From positions 1 through 37,888 of the forward strand of contig CAJJAI010000027.1 of the NCBI GenBank assembly GCA_905182215.1: a stretch of 37,888 bases of DNA, given 5' to 3'. The notes under the pieces are model-generated. The model did not search any database and had not been told where the DNA came from. It saw only the letters and a list, made by a program, of their open reading frames with translations. This DNA is from Flavobacteriales bacterium UBA6772. GTDB lineage: Bacteria; Bacteroidota; Bacteroidia; Flavobacteriales; UBA7430. How positions within the stretch are numbered: the stretch's first letter is position 1; each line of letters begins with the position of its first letter. Positions 15,668 through 24,971 of the stretch are shown here, one piece after another. A program made the position numbers and the translations under genes.

Positions 15668-16798
15668 ATGAAAACTGTATTGAAGACATTCTTACTTATT
15701 GCAACGTTTACCTTAGGTAATCTTTCTTTATTTGCTCAAGCTGGACATGATCATGCCGATCATACTGGACATTCTCACGCTGAAGAAACTCATACAGATA
15801 CAGCTTCCGTAGATGACACTCATGCTGAAGTAACACCCGCTGACGAAAAGTTTGATGCGGTTGCCGTAATTATGCATCACATTTCTGATGCGCACGACTT
15901 TCACATTCTTGATTACACCGATGATCATGGTATTGAACACCCAGTTTCCATCCCTCTTCCAGTTATATTATTTACTGACGGAGACTTGGATGTGTTTATG
16001 TCAAGTGAATTTAATCATGGTCATGATACTGTTAAAGTTGGTAACCACGCTTACTTCCTTGATCATGGTCATATAGCTGAAGTTTCGGGTTCTAACCTTC
16101 ATCCTATTGATTTTTCTATTACTAAGAATGTATTCTCAATGTTATTGTCGGTATTTTTATTAGTGTTTATTTTTGCTACTGTAGGAAGGTCATACCGCAA
16201 TGGAGTTTTAGCACCAAAGGGATTAGCTTCTTTTATTGAGCCTTTAGTGTTGTTTGTTCGAGACGATATTGCAGTTCCTAATATTGGAGAGAAAAAAGCC
16301 AACAAATTTTTACCCTACCTATTAACGGTGTTCTTCTTTATTTTGATGAACAACCTTTTAGGATTGATTCCATTTTTCCCAGGTTCAGCCAATTTAACAG
16401 GGAACATTTCATTTACGATCACATTATCATTCATCACATTCTTGATTACCAACTTGAATGGGAATAAAGATTACTGGAAACATATATTTGCTACTCCTGG
16501 CGTTCCGTTATGGTTAGCTCCTATTATGATTCCAGTTGAATTGATGGGTATCTTCGCGAAACCTATCGCCCTACTAATTCGTTTGTTCGCAAACATCACT
16601 GCCGGTCACATTATCATCTTAAGCTTGATCTCTTTGATCTTCATCTTTAAGACGATTATGATCGCTCCAGTATCTGTAGGATTTGTATTGTTTATGGATG
16701 TATTGGAGCTACTTGTAGCTGCACTGCAAGCATATATTTTCACGCTTTTGTCGGCGCTATTCATTGGAATGGCGGTAGCAGAGCATGAGCATAATTAA
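15668..16798 (+). CDS. atpB: ATP synthase F0 subunit a, with a His-rich periplasmic N-terminal extension
   Basis: The 376-residue subunit forms the proton half-channels of F0. The C-terminal ~230 residues carry the transmembrane part, with the essential Arg305 in ALLIRLFANITAGH and the family blocks MNNLLGLIPFFPG and FATPGVPLWL. The N-terminus has a signal peptide (LLIATFTLGNLSLFAQ) and then about 130 residues with some 18-19 histidines, in repeats such as GHDHADHTGHSH and NHGHDTV. Extended AtpB N-termini with a signal peptide are known from Bacteroidota; the His clusters could bind metal ions, which is inference. Confidence 0.96.
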   Translation: MKTVLKTFLLIATFTLGNLSLFAQAGHDHADHTGHSHAEETHTDTASVDDTHAEVTPADEKFDAVAVIMHHISDAHDFHILDYTDDHGIEHPVSIPLPVILFTDGDLDVFMSSEFNHGHDTVKVGNHAYFLDHGHIAEVSGSNLHPIDFSITKNVFSMLLSVFLLVFIFATVGRSYRNGVLAPKGLASFIEPLVLFVRDDIAVPNIGEKKANKFLPYLLTVFFFILMNNLLGLIPFFPGSANLTGNISFTITLSFITFLITNLNGNKDYWKHIFATPGVPLWLAPIMIPVELMGIFAKPIALLIRLFANITAGHIIILSLISLIFIFKTIMIAPVSVGFVLFMDVLELLVAALQAYIFTLLSALFIGMAVAEHEHN

Positions 16799-16826
16799 GT
16801 AAGTTTTTTGTTTAACCCTTAAATAA

Positions 16827-17051
<225 letters not shown>

Positions 17052-17062
17052 ATTATTGCATT

Positions 17063-17099
17063 AACAAACCTTTCAGGGATTGCCTGAAAGGTTTGTTTT
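17063..17099 (+). other. 15-bp perfect hairpin between atpE and atpF
   Basis: AACAAACCTTTCAGG (17063-17077) and its exact complement (17083-17097) enclose a 5-base loop, followed by only TTTTC. It resembles a leaky terminator or a 3' stabiliser. Either could raise atpE mRNA over the downstream genes, matching the 8-15 c subunits needed per enzyme (inference). Confidence 0.75.
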
Positions 17100-17134
17100 C
17101 ATTCTCGTTAAAACGAAAACAAAAAAATTAAGAT

Positions 17135-17629
17135 ATGGAATTAGTTACTCCTCAAATAGGATTGATATTCTGGACATCACTTTCATTTTTGATCTTGATG
17201 TTTCTCTTGAAGAAATTCGCTTGGGCTCCAATCTTGGGTGCTGTAAAAAATCGTGAAGCCTCTATTAGAGAAGCTCTAGAGTCTGCTGAAAATGCTCGTG
17301 CAGAAATGGCAAATTTACATGCCGACAACGAACGTATTTTGAAAGAAGCACGTGCTGAAAGAGACGCTATGCTAAAAGATGCTAGAGATATAAAAGCAAG
17401 TATTGTTTCTTCAGCTAAAAACATAGCTAAGGAAGAGGCAGCTAAAATGATTGTTTCTGCAAAAGCAGTAATTGAAAACGAAAAAGTTGCCGCTATTTCA
17501 GAGCTTAAAAGTTCTGTAGGTTCTTTATCTGTTGATATCGCTGAGAAAATATTGAAAGCTGAATTAAAAGATCCTGAAAAGCAAAATGCTTATATTACGG
17601 AGATGCTTAAAGATGTAAAGCTTAACTAA
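17135..17629 (+). CDS. atpF: ATP synthase F0 subunit b
   Basis: The 164-residue stator subunit has one N-terminal membrane helix (IGLIFWTSLSFLILMFLLKKF) followed by a long charged, alanine-rich coiled coil (AREALESAENARAEMANL style), ending LKDVKLN. It links F0 to the F1 head through the delta subunit. AtpH starts 6 bases downstream. Confidence 0.95.
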   Translation: MELVTPQIGLIFWTSLSFLILMFLLKKFAWAPILGAVKNREASIREALESAENARAEMANLHADNERILKEARAERDAMLKDARDIKASIVSSAKNIAKEEAAKMIVSAKAVIENEKVAAISELKSSVGSLSVDIAEKILKAELKDPEKQNAYITEMLKDVKLN

Positions 17630-17635
17630 CAGACG

Positions 17636-18190
17636 ATGAAAGAAACCAGAGTTGCCCTGCGTTACGCGAAGTCTTTGATTTCTTTAGCTGAAGAACGCAA
17701 TATTATTGAGCTAGTAAAAGAAGATATGCAGACTGTATTGTCTGTTTGTGAGGAAAGCGAAGCTTTTACCAATATGCTTAAAAGTCCTATTGTTAAAGCC
17801 GATAGAAAGAGCGCTATACTTAATGAAATTTTCTCGAAAGAAGTCTGTGACTTAAGTTTGGCATTCCTAAATATCGTTGTCGAAAAAAGACGTGAACCGA
17901 TTTTAGCTGCTATAGCTTCTAGCTTCATGGATCTTTACAACGAATCTAAAAACATTGTAAAAGCAACTGTTGTAACTGCAATTGCTATTACAGATACTAT
18001 AAAAACCCAAGTATTGGCACAGCTTAAATTAGTTGCTGGCGATTCTGAAGTTCTATTAGAAGAACGTGTTGATGAAACCATTATAGGTGGATTTGTTCTT
18101 CGTATTGGCGGTCGCGAATTTAACGCGAGTATCGCTAATAAATTACAGCAATTAAAAAGAGAATTTGTTTCCAATCCGCACATAAAATAG
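17636..18190 (+). CDS. atpH: ATP synthase F1 subunit delta
   Basis: The 184-residue OSCP/delta-family stator protein has an N-terminal helical domain beginning [16 protein letters not shown] and the conserved C-terminal segment [27 protein letters not shown], which contacts subunit b. It is packed between atpF (6-base gap) and atpA (7-base gap). Confidence 0.95.
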   Translation: MKETRVALRYAKSLISLAEERNIIELVKEDMQTVLSVCEESEAFTNMLKSPIVKADRKSAILNEIFSKEVCDLSLAFLNIVVEKRREPILAAIASSFMDLYNESKNIVKATVVTAIAITDTIKTQVLAQLKLVAGDSEVLLEERVDETIIGGFVLRIGGREFNASIANKLQQLKREFVSNPHIK

Positions 18191-18197
18191 TACTAAT

Positions 18198-19772
18198 ATG
18201 GCAAGTGTAAAACCAGCTGAAGTTTCAGCAATATTAAGAGAGCAACTTTCAGGTCTTAAAACCGAAGCTGAAATTGCTGAAGTGGGTACCGTACTTCAAG
18301 TAGGTGATGGTATTGCTCGTGTTTATGGACTTACAAACGTAGGTTCTGGTGAATTGATTGAATTTCAATCAGGTTTACAAGGAATCGTATTGAACTTGGA
18401 AGAGGACAATGTTGGTGCCGTGCTTTTAGGATCTTCTAAGATTATTAAAGAAGGTGATACTGTAAAACGTACTGGTCGTATTGCATCTATTAATGTAGGT
18501 GATGGTATGTTAGGTCGTGTGGTTGATACCTTAGGGACCCCTATCGATGGTAAGGGTCCAATTACTGGAACTACTTACGAAATGCCTTTAGAGCGTACTG
18601 CTCCTGGTGTTATTTATCGTCAGCCTGTAACAGAGCCACTTCAAACCGGTATCAAAGCAATTGATGCTATGATTCCTATTGGACGTGGACAACGTGAATT
18701 GATTATTGGTGACCGTCAGACAGGTAAAACTTCTGTGGCTATCGATACTATCATCAACCAAAAAGAATTTTACGATGCTGGGCAACCAGTTTATTGTATT
18801 TATGTTGCCATAGGTCAAAAAGGATCTACCGTAGCAAATATTGTAAAAACACTAGAAGAAGCTGGTGCAATGTCTTATACAGTTATTGTTGCAGCAAATG
18901 CTTCTGATCCTGCTCCAATGCAGTTTTACGCTCCATTTGCAGGTGCTGCAATTGGTGAGTTCTTCCGCGATACTGGTCGTCATGCTTTAATTGTATATGA
19001 TGATTTATCTAAGCAAGCGGTAGCATACCGTGAGGTGTCTCTTTTATTAAGACGTCCTCCAGGACGTGAGGCTTACCCAGGGGATGTATTCTTCTTACAC
19101 TCAAGATTACTTGAGCGTGCTGCGAAAATCAACGATTCTGATGCAATTGCACAGGATATGAATGATCTTCCAGAATCTATAAAAGGTATCGTTAAAGGTG
19201 GAGGTTCATTAACTGCTCTTCCAATTATCGAAACTCAAGCGGGTGATGTATCTGCTTATATTCCTACCAACGTAATTTCTATTACCGATGGTCAAATTTT
19301 CTTAGAAGCCGATCTATTTAATTCAGGTGTTCGTCCAGCAATTAACGTAGGTATTTCTGTATCTCGTGTTGGAGGTAATGCTCAAATTAAATCAATGAAG
19401 AAAGTTTCGGGTACCTTGAAATTAGATCAAGCTCAGTACCGTGAACTAGAAGCATTTGCTAAGTTTGGTTCTGACCTTGATGATGCTACCTTATTGGTAA
19501 TTAACAAAGGTAAACGTAACGTTGAAATGTTGAAGCAAGGCTTGAACTCTCCACTTCCAGTAGAAGAGCAAGTAGCGATCATTTACTGTGGTACTAAAAA
19601 CTTGATGGCTAAAGTTCCTGTGAACAAAGTGAGAGAATTTGAAGTTGAATTCTTGTCTTTCATGAGAAATAAGTATGCTACCGAATTAGCGTCTTTAAAA
19701 GCAGGTAAACTGACTGGTGAAGCAACTGCAGCAATTGAAAAAGCAGTAGCTGAAGTTTCATCAAAATACTAA
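18198..19772 (+). CDS. atpA: ATP synthase F1 subunit alpha
   Basis: The 524-residue non-catalytic nucleotide-binding subunit has a Walker A motif (GDRQTGKTS), [36 protein letters not shown] in the nucleotide domain, and the arginine-finger region [10 protein letters not shown]. Length and all three domains are normal. A hairpin with a UUCG loop follows the stop. The catalytic beta (atpD) and epsilon (atpC) genes are not in the window. Confidence 0.98.
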   Translation: MASVKPAEVSAILREQLSGLKTEAEIAEVGTVLQVGDGIARVYGLTNVGSGELIEFQSGLQGIVLNLEEDNVGAVLLGSSKIIKEGDTVKRTGRIASINVGDGMLGRVVDTLGTPIDGKGPITGTTYEMPLERTAPGVIYRQPVTEPLQTGIKAIDAMIPIGRGQRELIIGDRQTGKTSVAIDTIINQKEFYDAGQPVYCIYVAIGQKGSTVANIVKTLEEAGAMSYTVIVAANASDPAPMQFYAPFAGAAIGEFFRDTGRHALIVYDDLSKQAVAYREVSLLLRRPPGREAYPGDVFFLHSRLLERAAKINDSDAIAQDMNDLPESIKGIVKGGGSLTALPIIETQAGDVSAYIPTNVISITDGQIFLEADLFNSGVRPAINVGISVSRVGGNAQIKSMKKVSGTLKLDQAQYRELEAFAKFGSDLDDATLLVINKGKRNVEMLKQGLNSPLPVEEQVAIIYCGTKNLMAKVPVNKVREFEVEFLSFMRNKYATELASLKAGKLTGEATAAIEKAVAEVSSKY

Positions 19773-19785
19773 TAAGACTGAACTA

Positions 19786-19810
19786 GTGAAGGCTTCGGCC
19801 TTCACTTTCA
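19786..19810 (+). other. 9-bp hairpin with UUCG tetraloop between atpA and atpG
   Basis: AGTGAAGGC-TTCG-GCCTTCACT is a perfect stem closed by C-UUCG-G, an exceptionally stable loop, followed by TTTC. With so short a T-run it may act as a partial terminator or an RNA-processing block rather than a full stop. Confidence 0.75.
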
Positions 19811-19822
19811 ATAGACTTACCA

Positions 19823-20683
19823 ATGGCTAACTTAAAAGAAATACGTACTAGAATTACTTCTGTAGCTTCTACGATGCAAATTACCAGCGCTATGAAAATG
19901 GTGTCGGCTGCAAAATTGAAAAGAGCTCAGGATGCGATTACTCAAATGCGTCCATACGCTGAGAAATTGCAAGAAATCTTAGTAAATCTTAGCTCTACTC
20001 TAGACAATTCTACGGAAGGTGTTTATAGTCAAGAAAGAGATACTCAAAAAGTATTACTTGTGCCTATTGCTTCTAATCGTGGATTATGTGGTGCTTTTAA
20101 CGCAAACGTATTTAAAAGAACCGAAAAACGTATTACTGAGCTTTCTGATTTCGATCTGCAGGTTTACCCTATCGGGAAAAGATCTGTAGATTATTTCACA
20201 GATAAGCATACGCTGTTTAATTCTAATCTTGAGATTTTTAACGATTTGAACTTTGATAGTTCTACGATTATCGCTCAAGAAGTTATGGATGCTTTTGTAG
20301 ACGGATCTTTCGATAAAGTTGAAATTATTTACAACAAGTTTGTAAATGCAGCTACTCAAGAGTTAATGGTAGAGCCTTTTTTACCTGTGCAAGCTGAGGA
20401 ATCTGAAGAAGTAGCTTTGAATGCTGATTATATCTTTGAGCCTTCAAAATCTTCAATCGTTTTAGATCTTATTCCTAAGTCGCTTAAAGTACAGTTTTAT
20501 AAAGGTTTATTAGACTCTCATGCTTCTGAGCATGGCGCACGTATGACTGCAATGCATAAAGCAACAGACAACGCGCAAGATCTAAAAGATGATTTAACAC
20601 TTACGTATAACCGTCAACGACAGGCTTCTATTACCAACGAAATCCTTGAGATTGTTGGGGGTGCTGAAGCGCTGAAACAATAA
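19823..20683 (+). CDS. atpG: ATP synthase F1 subunit gamma
   Basis: The 286-residue central rotor shaft has the family N-terminus EIRTRITSVASTMQITSAMKMVSAAKLKRAQ, a middle GLCGAFNANV, and the C-terminal helix MTAMHKATDNAQDLKDDLTLTYNRQRQASITNEILEI. It is the last atp gene here; a strong terminator follows 17 bases after the stop. Confidence 0.97.
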   Translation: MANLKEIRTRITSVASTMQITSAMKMVSAAKLKRAQDAITQMRPYAEKLQEILVNLSSTLDNSTEGVYSQERDTQKVLLVPIASNRGLCGAFNANVFKRTEKRITELSDFDLQVYPIGKRSVDYFTDKHTLFNSNLEIFNDLNFDSSTIIAQEVMDAFVDGSFDKVEIIYNKFVNAATQELMVEPFLPVQAEESEEVALNADYIFEPSKSSIVLDLIPKSLKVQFYKGLLDSHASEHGARMTAMHKATDNAQDLKDDLTLTYNRQRQASITNEILEIVGGAEALKQ

Positions 20684-20700
20684 TAAAATTCACATCTTGA

Positions 20701-20727
20701 AAACCCTGCCTTGGCAGGGTTTTTTTG
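20701..20727 (+). terminator. Rho-independent terminator ending the atp cluster
   Basis: AAACCCTGC and GCAGGGTTT form a 9-bp stem around CTTG, followed by an 8-base T-run (20720-20727). It closes the operon after atpG, and the kinase promoter begins only 5 bases later. Confidence 0.92.
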
Positions 20728-20732
20728 TTTTA

Positions 20733-20740
20733 TATCTTTG
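20733..20740 (+). promoter_or_regulatory. TAnnTTTG promoter box for the histidine kinase
   Basis: TATCTTTG matches the consensus exactly and lies just 6 bases before the ATG at 20747, so transcription should begin at or next to the start codon. It is squeezed directly behind the atp terminator. Confidence 0.65.
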
Positions 20741-20746
20741 AGGCTT

Positions 20747-22219
20747 ATGAAATCGTTTATTATATACCCCAAAAAACTAGGTACTCGTATCTATATCTCC
20801 ATGCTGGCGCTTTTGCTGGGATCGTTTTTCCTTATAGGAATTTCTACTTTTTACAATTTTAAAAGTCAGAATGTTGAGTATCATAACAATCGTTTACAGC
20901 GAAAAGAAGCTGCTACCCTTGCCTCTGTTGCCTATTATTTAAAAGACAAAAACCCACAGGAATTTAACGATACTATAATTTATAAACTCTTTAAATACAA
21001 GTTGAATGAATTGGCGGATATACATAACCTAGATATAATTCTTTACAATCTAAAAGGAGAACTAATTTTAAGTTCTAATAAAGAAATTGTTCAAACGCAC
21101 TTATTACCAAATAAATTAGATTCTGCATCGCTTAGTGAATTAGAACAACAGGCTAGTGGAAGAATAGAATTACTTTCGTTCGATGGAGAAGATTATCTAA
21201 ATTCTTATCAGTTTGTTTACGATCAAAACTCAAGTCCATTTGCAATTATATGTACCCCATACTTTCAACTAAACGAAACCTATAAACGCGATTTGAGAGC
21301 TTATTTTGTAGCCCTCTCCCCTATTTATATATTTTTATTTTTTGGCGCCAGTATTATCGCTTACCTCCTCTCCAAACAAATTGCCGAGCCTATCGCAAAG
21401 CTATCCTCTGTAATGCGTAAAGCTGCACTTGCTAAGCGATACATGCCTTTATCGTGGAAGTCCTCCGATGAAATTGGTCAGTTGGTGGCTCAGTATAACT
21501 TTATGGTAAAGGAGCTTGAAATGAGCTCTGAGAAGCTCGCTCAAACCCAAAAGGAGTTTGCTTGGAAAGAAATGGCCAAACAAGTGGCTCATGAGATTAA
21601 GAACCCGCTTACTCCAATGAAGTTAAATGTTCAGATGTTTGAACGTAAAGCCAATACAGAAGATCCAGAATTTCCTGTAAAAATGAAAAAGTTTACGTCT
21701 TCTTTAATAGAGCAAATAGACACTCTGGCTCATATTGCTTCCGCATTTTCCGATTTTGCGCGGATGCCCTCAAGTAATAAAGAAGAACTTAATTTATCTG
21801 AAATTGTAGAAAACACTATTTCCTTTTTCGATCCTTTAAGTAGTGGGATTTTAAAATTAGATAAAGATTGTTTTGTTTTTGCAGATCACAATCAAATAGT
21901 ACGTGTGCTTAATAATTTATTAAACAATGCCATCGAAGCAATTGCTGATGGTGAGACTCCTATGGTAACAGTTTCTCTAGAAAAGGGCAATCATAAAGTA
22001 TTACTCCAGGTTGAAGACAATGGTATGGGTATACCCTTGGAGCTCCAGGATAAAATATTCGAGCCCAATTTTACAACCAAAACTAGTGGTACGGGATTAG
22101 GCTTAGCCATGGTAAAACGAATTATTGACGATTTAAACGGACATATTTATTTTGAAACAGTCCCAAACAATGGAACTACTTTCTATATAAGTTTGCCTCT
22201 GCTTAAACAAAAAGCCTAA
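20747..22219 (+). CDS. Membrane sensor histidine kinase (orphan, NtrY-like)
   Basis: The 490-residue kinase has two membrane helices (residues ~14-33 and ~190-213) around an extracytoplasmic sensor region, then a HAMP linker (PIAKLSSVMRKAALAKRYMPL). The phospho-acceptor is His282 in KQVAHEIKNPLTPMKLN. The ATP-binding boxes are NNLLNNAIEAI, VEDNGMGIP and KTSGTGLGLAMV. No response regulator adjoins it, so its partner lies elsewhere. I start at the ATG (20747) rather than an in-frame TTG at 20711, because the latter lies inside the atp terminator and upstream of the promoter. The enoyl-CoA hydratase follows 24 bases later. Confidence 0.92.
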   Translation: MKSFIIYPKKLGTRIYISMLALLLGSFFLIGISTFYNFKSQNVEYHNNRLQRKEAATLASVAYYLKDKNPQEFNDTIIYKLFKYKLNELADIHNLDIILYNLKGELILSSNKEIVQTHLLPNKLDSASLSELEQQASGRIELLSFDGEDYLNSYQFVYDQNSSPFAIICTPYFQLNETYKRDLRAYFVALSPIYIFLFFGASIIAYLLSKQIAEPIAKLSSVMRKAALAKRYMPLSWKSSDEIGQLVAQYNFMVKELEMSSEKLAQTQKEFAWKEMAKQVAHEIKNPLTPMKLNVQMFERKANTEDPEFPVKMKKFTSSLIEQIDTLAHIASAFSDFARMPSSNKEELNLSEIVENTISFFDPLSSGILKLDKDCFVFADHNQIVRVLNNLLNNAIEAIADGETPMVTVSLEKGNHKVLLQVEDNGMGIPLELQDKIFEPNFTTKTSGTGLGLAMVKRIIDDLNGHIYFETVPNNGTTFYISLPLLKQKA

Positions 22220-22243
22220 TTTTACTTTTTTAAAGAAATTCTT

Positions 22244-23017
22244 ATGACCTACGAAAATATACTAGTCAATACTGATGCTGGAATTCAAACCATCACCATC
22301 AACAGGCCTTCAAAATTAAATGCTTTAAATAAAGCAACGATCGAAGAGTTGAATATTGCTTTACAAGAAGCGGAATCTTCTAAGGAAACAGGTGTAATTA
22401 TCCTTACTGGTGCTGGCGAAAAGGCCTTTGTTGCTGGAGCGGATATTTCTGAGTTTGCGCACTTTTCAGTTGCCGAAGGAAAAGCGCTTTCTCAAAAAGG
22501 ACACGACGATTTATTCAATAGAATAGATGGTATGGGGACTCCTGTAATTGCTGCCGTAAACGGATTTGCTCTTGGTGGAGGATTGGAATTAGCCATGTCT
22601 TCTCACATTAGAATTTTTGCAGACAACGCGCGTGTTGGATTACCAGAAACCTCTTTAGGTGTAATCCCTGGTTATGGAGGTACGCAAAGACTCGCACAAA
22701 TTGCTGGTAAAGGTAGAGCAATGCAAATGGTTTTAACTGCCGAAATGGTTGACGCTCCAACGGCTCTAGCTTACGGTATTACAAACAAAGTTGTTCCTTT
22801 AGAAGAACTGATGCCTACTGCTTTAAAGATGGCTAAAAAGATTTCACGCAATTCTCCTATGGCAATTGCGACCGCTATACAATGTGTTAATGCTAACTAT
22901 ACTTCTGGTGTAAATGGATTAGCTTTTGAGGTAGATGCTTTTGGTAAGTGCTTTGGAACTGATGACTTTAAAGAGGGTACTACCGCGTTTTTAGAAAAGC
23001 GTAAGGCTAGCTTTTAA
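22244..23017 (+). CDS. Enoyl-CoA hydratase/isomerase (crotonase family)
   Basis: The 257-residue crotonase shows AFVAGADISEFAHF and FALGGGLELAMSSHIRIFADNARVGLPE, the two oxyanion-hole and CoA-binding regions; the GLPET block supplies one of the hydratase catalytic Glu residues. A role in beta-oxidation or short-chain acyl-CoA metabolism is likely; substrate range is not visible. It sits between unrelated genes (kinase, flippase) with short gaps. Confidence 0.92.
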   Translation: MTYENILVNTDAGIQTITINRPSKLNALNKATIEELNIALQEAESSKETGVIILTGAGEKAFVAGADISEFAHFSVAEGKALSQKGHDDLFNRIDGMGTPVIAAVNGFALGGGLELAMSSHIRIFADNARVGLPETSLGVIPGYGGTQRLAQIAGKGRAMQMVLTAEMVDAPTALAYGITNKVVPLEELMPTALKMAKKISRNSPMAIATAIQCVNANYTSGVNGLAFEVDAFGKCFGTDDFKEGTTAFLEKRKASF

Positions 23018-23044
23018 TTTTAAACCTGTAATTTTAAACGTAGC

Positions 23045-24508
23045 TTGAGTGTACTAAAAAAATTAGTAGGTCAAACAGCCATTTATGGACTGAGTAGTAT
23101 TGTTGGGCGTTTGCTCAACTTCCTGCTAGTTCCCTTATACACCAGTATTTTTACAGTCGGTGAATATGGGGTTCTTTCGGTGCTTATGTCTTTAGTTGCA
23201 TTTGCAATGGTTTTATTAACCTACGGCTTGGAAACTTCTTTCTTTCATTTTGCCAATAAGGAAAGAAATTCTAAGAATGTGTTTTCTACTGCATTCCTCT
23301 CTTTAGTAGCAACTACCCTCCTATTCTTAGCGATTGTTCTGCCTCAAATAAATCAAATTTCAGATGTATTACACATTGCAGATAAACCCATTTTAATAAG
23401 GTATTTAGTTTGGATTTTAGCCTTCGACGTTCTCTCAAGTCTTCCTTTTGCTAAGCTTCGATTAGACAATAAACCATGGAAGTTTGCGGCCATTAGAATT
23501 GTAAATATTGTCGTTAATATTGGTTTAAATCTGTTCTTCTTTCTACTATGCCCTTATCTGATTAATAACGGTTATGATGTTGAATTTATAGATTCTATTT
23601 ACGATCCAAATGCTGGAATAGCTTATATTTTTATAGCCTACCTTGTTTCTAGTTTCCTCACTCTACTCCTACTCTTACCCGAAATATTTAGCATTCGTTT
23701 TAGCTTCGATTTTGGACTCTGGAAAAGGATGATGTCGTATAGCTTTCCTCTTCTAATTGGTGGCTTAGCATATGTTACCAACGAGATGGTAGATCGCGTT
23801 TTGTTAGACTACCTCTTGCCTAAAGATGTTGCTAGCGGCCAAGTAGGAATTTATTCTGCCTGTTATAAAATAGCCATTTTCATGACTCTTTTTATTCAAG
23901 CTTTCCGCTACGGTGCCGAACCTTTTTTCTTTGCTCAAGCACAAAAAAAAGGCGCTAAAGAACAGTATGCGCATGTGATGCGGTACTTCGTTGCTTTCAC
24001 AGGATTCATTTTTTTAGTCGTAAATGTGTATATCGATATTATTAAAGAATTTATTAGAAATGAAGCCTATCATGAAGGCTTAAAAATCGTTCCTATTTTA
24101 CTGCTTGCAAATTTGTTTTTAGGAATTTATTATAATTTATCAGTTTGGTATAAAGTAAGCGATAACACTCGTTATGGAGCATATTTATCACTTTTTGGTG
24201 CTTTAGTTACCATCACTTTTAATCTATTATTAATTCCTACCATGTCTTATATGGGTTCTGCCTGGGCTACGCTCTTTTGCTATGGATCTATGTGTGTAGC
24301 GTCTTATGTTTTAAGTAGAAAGTACTACCCTATCCCCTACGATGCTAAACGTATTTTTATCTACCTATTTTCTTCGCTTGGTTTATACTGTATTTGGACG
24401 GTATGGCATGACTCTTATTTTGCCTTTAGCACCTTAGTGTGTTTTGTATATATGTTTCTAATACTAGTATTAGAAAAGCGAAAAAAAAGAAGTACTTTCA
24501 AGCACTAA
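23045..24508 (+). CDS. Polysaccharide flippase (Wzx/MATE-like, TTG start)
   Basis: The 487-residue integral membrane protein has about 12-14 helices and the MOP-superfamily opening LVGQTAIYGLSSIVGRLLNFLLVPLYTSIF. The middle segment MMSYSFPLLIGGLAYVTNEMVDRVLLDYLLP is typical of lipopolysaccharide or O-antigen translocases. It should flip lipid-linked sugars across the inner membrane. The start is TTG at 23045 (MSVLKKLVG); no ATG fits the family N-terminus. It heads a tightly spaced envelope series with dut, the sugar nucleotidyltransferase and lipoproteins. Confidence 0.88.
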   Translation: MSVLKKLVGQTAIYGLSSIVGRLLNFLLVPLYTSIFTVGEYGVLSVLMSLVAFAMVLLTYGLETSFFHFANKERNSKNVFSTAFLSLVATTLLFLAIVLPQINQISDVLHIADKPILIRYLVWILAFDVLSSLPFAKLRLDNKPWKFAAIRIVNIVVNIGLNLFFFLLCPYLINNGYDVEFIDSIYDPNAGIAYIFIAYLVSSFLTLLLLLPEIFSIRFSFDFGLWKRMMSYSFPLLIGGLAYVTNEMVDRVLLDYLLPKDVASGQVGIYSACYKIAIFMTLFIQAFRYGAEPFFFAQAQKKGAKEQYAHVMRYFVAFTGFIFLVVNVYIDIIKEFIRNEAYHEGLKIVPILLLANLFLGIYYNLSVWYKVSDNTRYGAYLSLFGALVTITFNLLLIPTMSYMGSAWATLFCYGSMCVASYVLSRKYYPIPYDAKRIFIYLFSSLGLYCIWTVWHDSYFAFSTLVCFVYMFLILVLEKRKKRSTFKH

Positions 24509-24524
24509 ATGAAGCCTTATAGCT

Positions 24525-24959
24525 ATGCAAATTGAGATTATAAATCGTTCTAAACATCCATTGCCAAAATACGAGACTAGTTTGTCTGCAGGTATGGACT
24601 TACACGCTAATATAGACCAAGCAATTAGTTTGAAACCTATGCAAAGAGCCTTGGTGAAAACAGGATTGTTTATAGCATTACCCGATAATTACGAAGCGCA
24701 AATTCGCCCTCGTAGTGGATTGGCTTATAAAAAAGGAATTACAGTTTTGAACAGCCCGGGGACTATAGATGCAGATTATAGAGGTGAAGTAGGCGTGATT
24801 TTGGTTAATTTATCCGATCAAGAATTTGTGATTGAAGATGGGGAACGAATTGCTCAAATGGTAATTGCTCCTTATACGAAAGCCCAATGGAATGCCGTTA
24901 CTGAACTGTCGGAAACTGACAGAGGTGCAGGTGGATTTGGATCAACAGGAAAAAAATAA
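24525..24959 (+). CDS. dut: dUTP diphosphatase (dUTPase)
   Basis: The 144-residue trimeric dUTPase hydrolyses dUTP to dUMP and PPi. All five motifs are visible: AGMDLHA (1), [11 protein letters not shown] (2), [20 protein letters not shown] (3), GERIAQMVI (4) and the C-terminal [10 protein letters not shown] (5). The gene sits between flippase (16-base gap) and nucleotidyltransferase (12-base gap), an arrangement I recall as common in Bacteroidota. Confidence 0.97.
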   Translation: MQIEIINRSKHPLPKYETSLSAGMDLHANIDQAISLKPMQRALVKTGLFIALPDNYEAQIRPRSGLAYKKGITVLNSPGTIDADYRGEVGVILVNLSDQEFVIEDGERIAQMVIAPYTKAQWNAVTELSETDRGAGGFGSTGKK

Positions 24960-24971
24960 AGAATAAATAGC

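Noticed and set aside
20711-20746. Upstream TTG start for the histidine kinase
   Set aside because: It lies within the atp terminator and upstream of an exact promoter box; the ATG at 20747 fits better.
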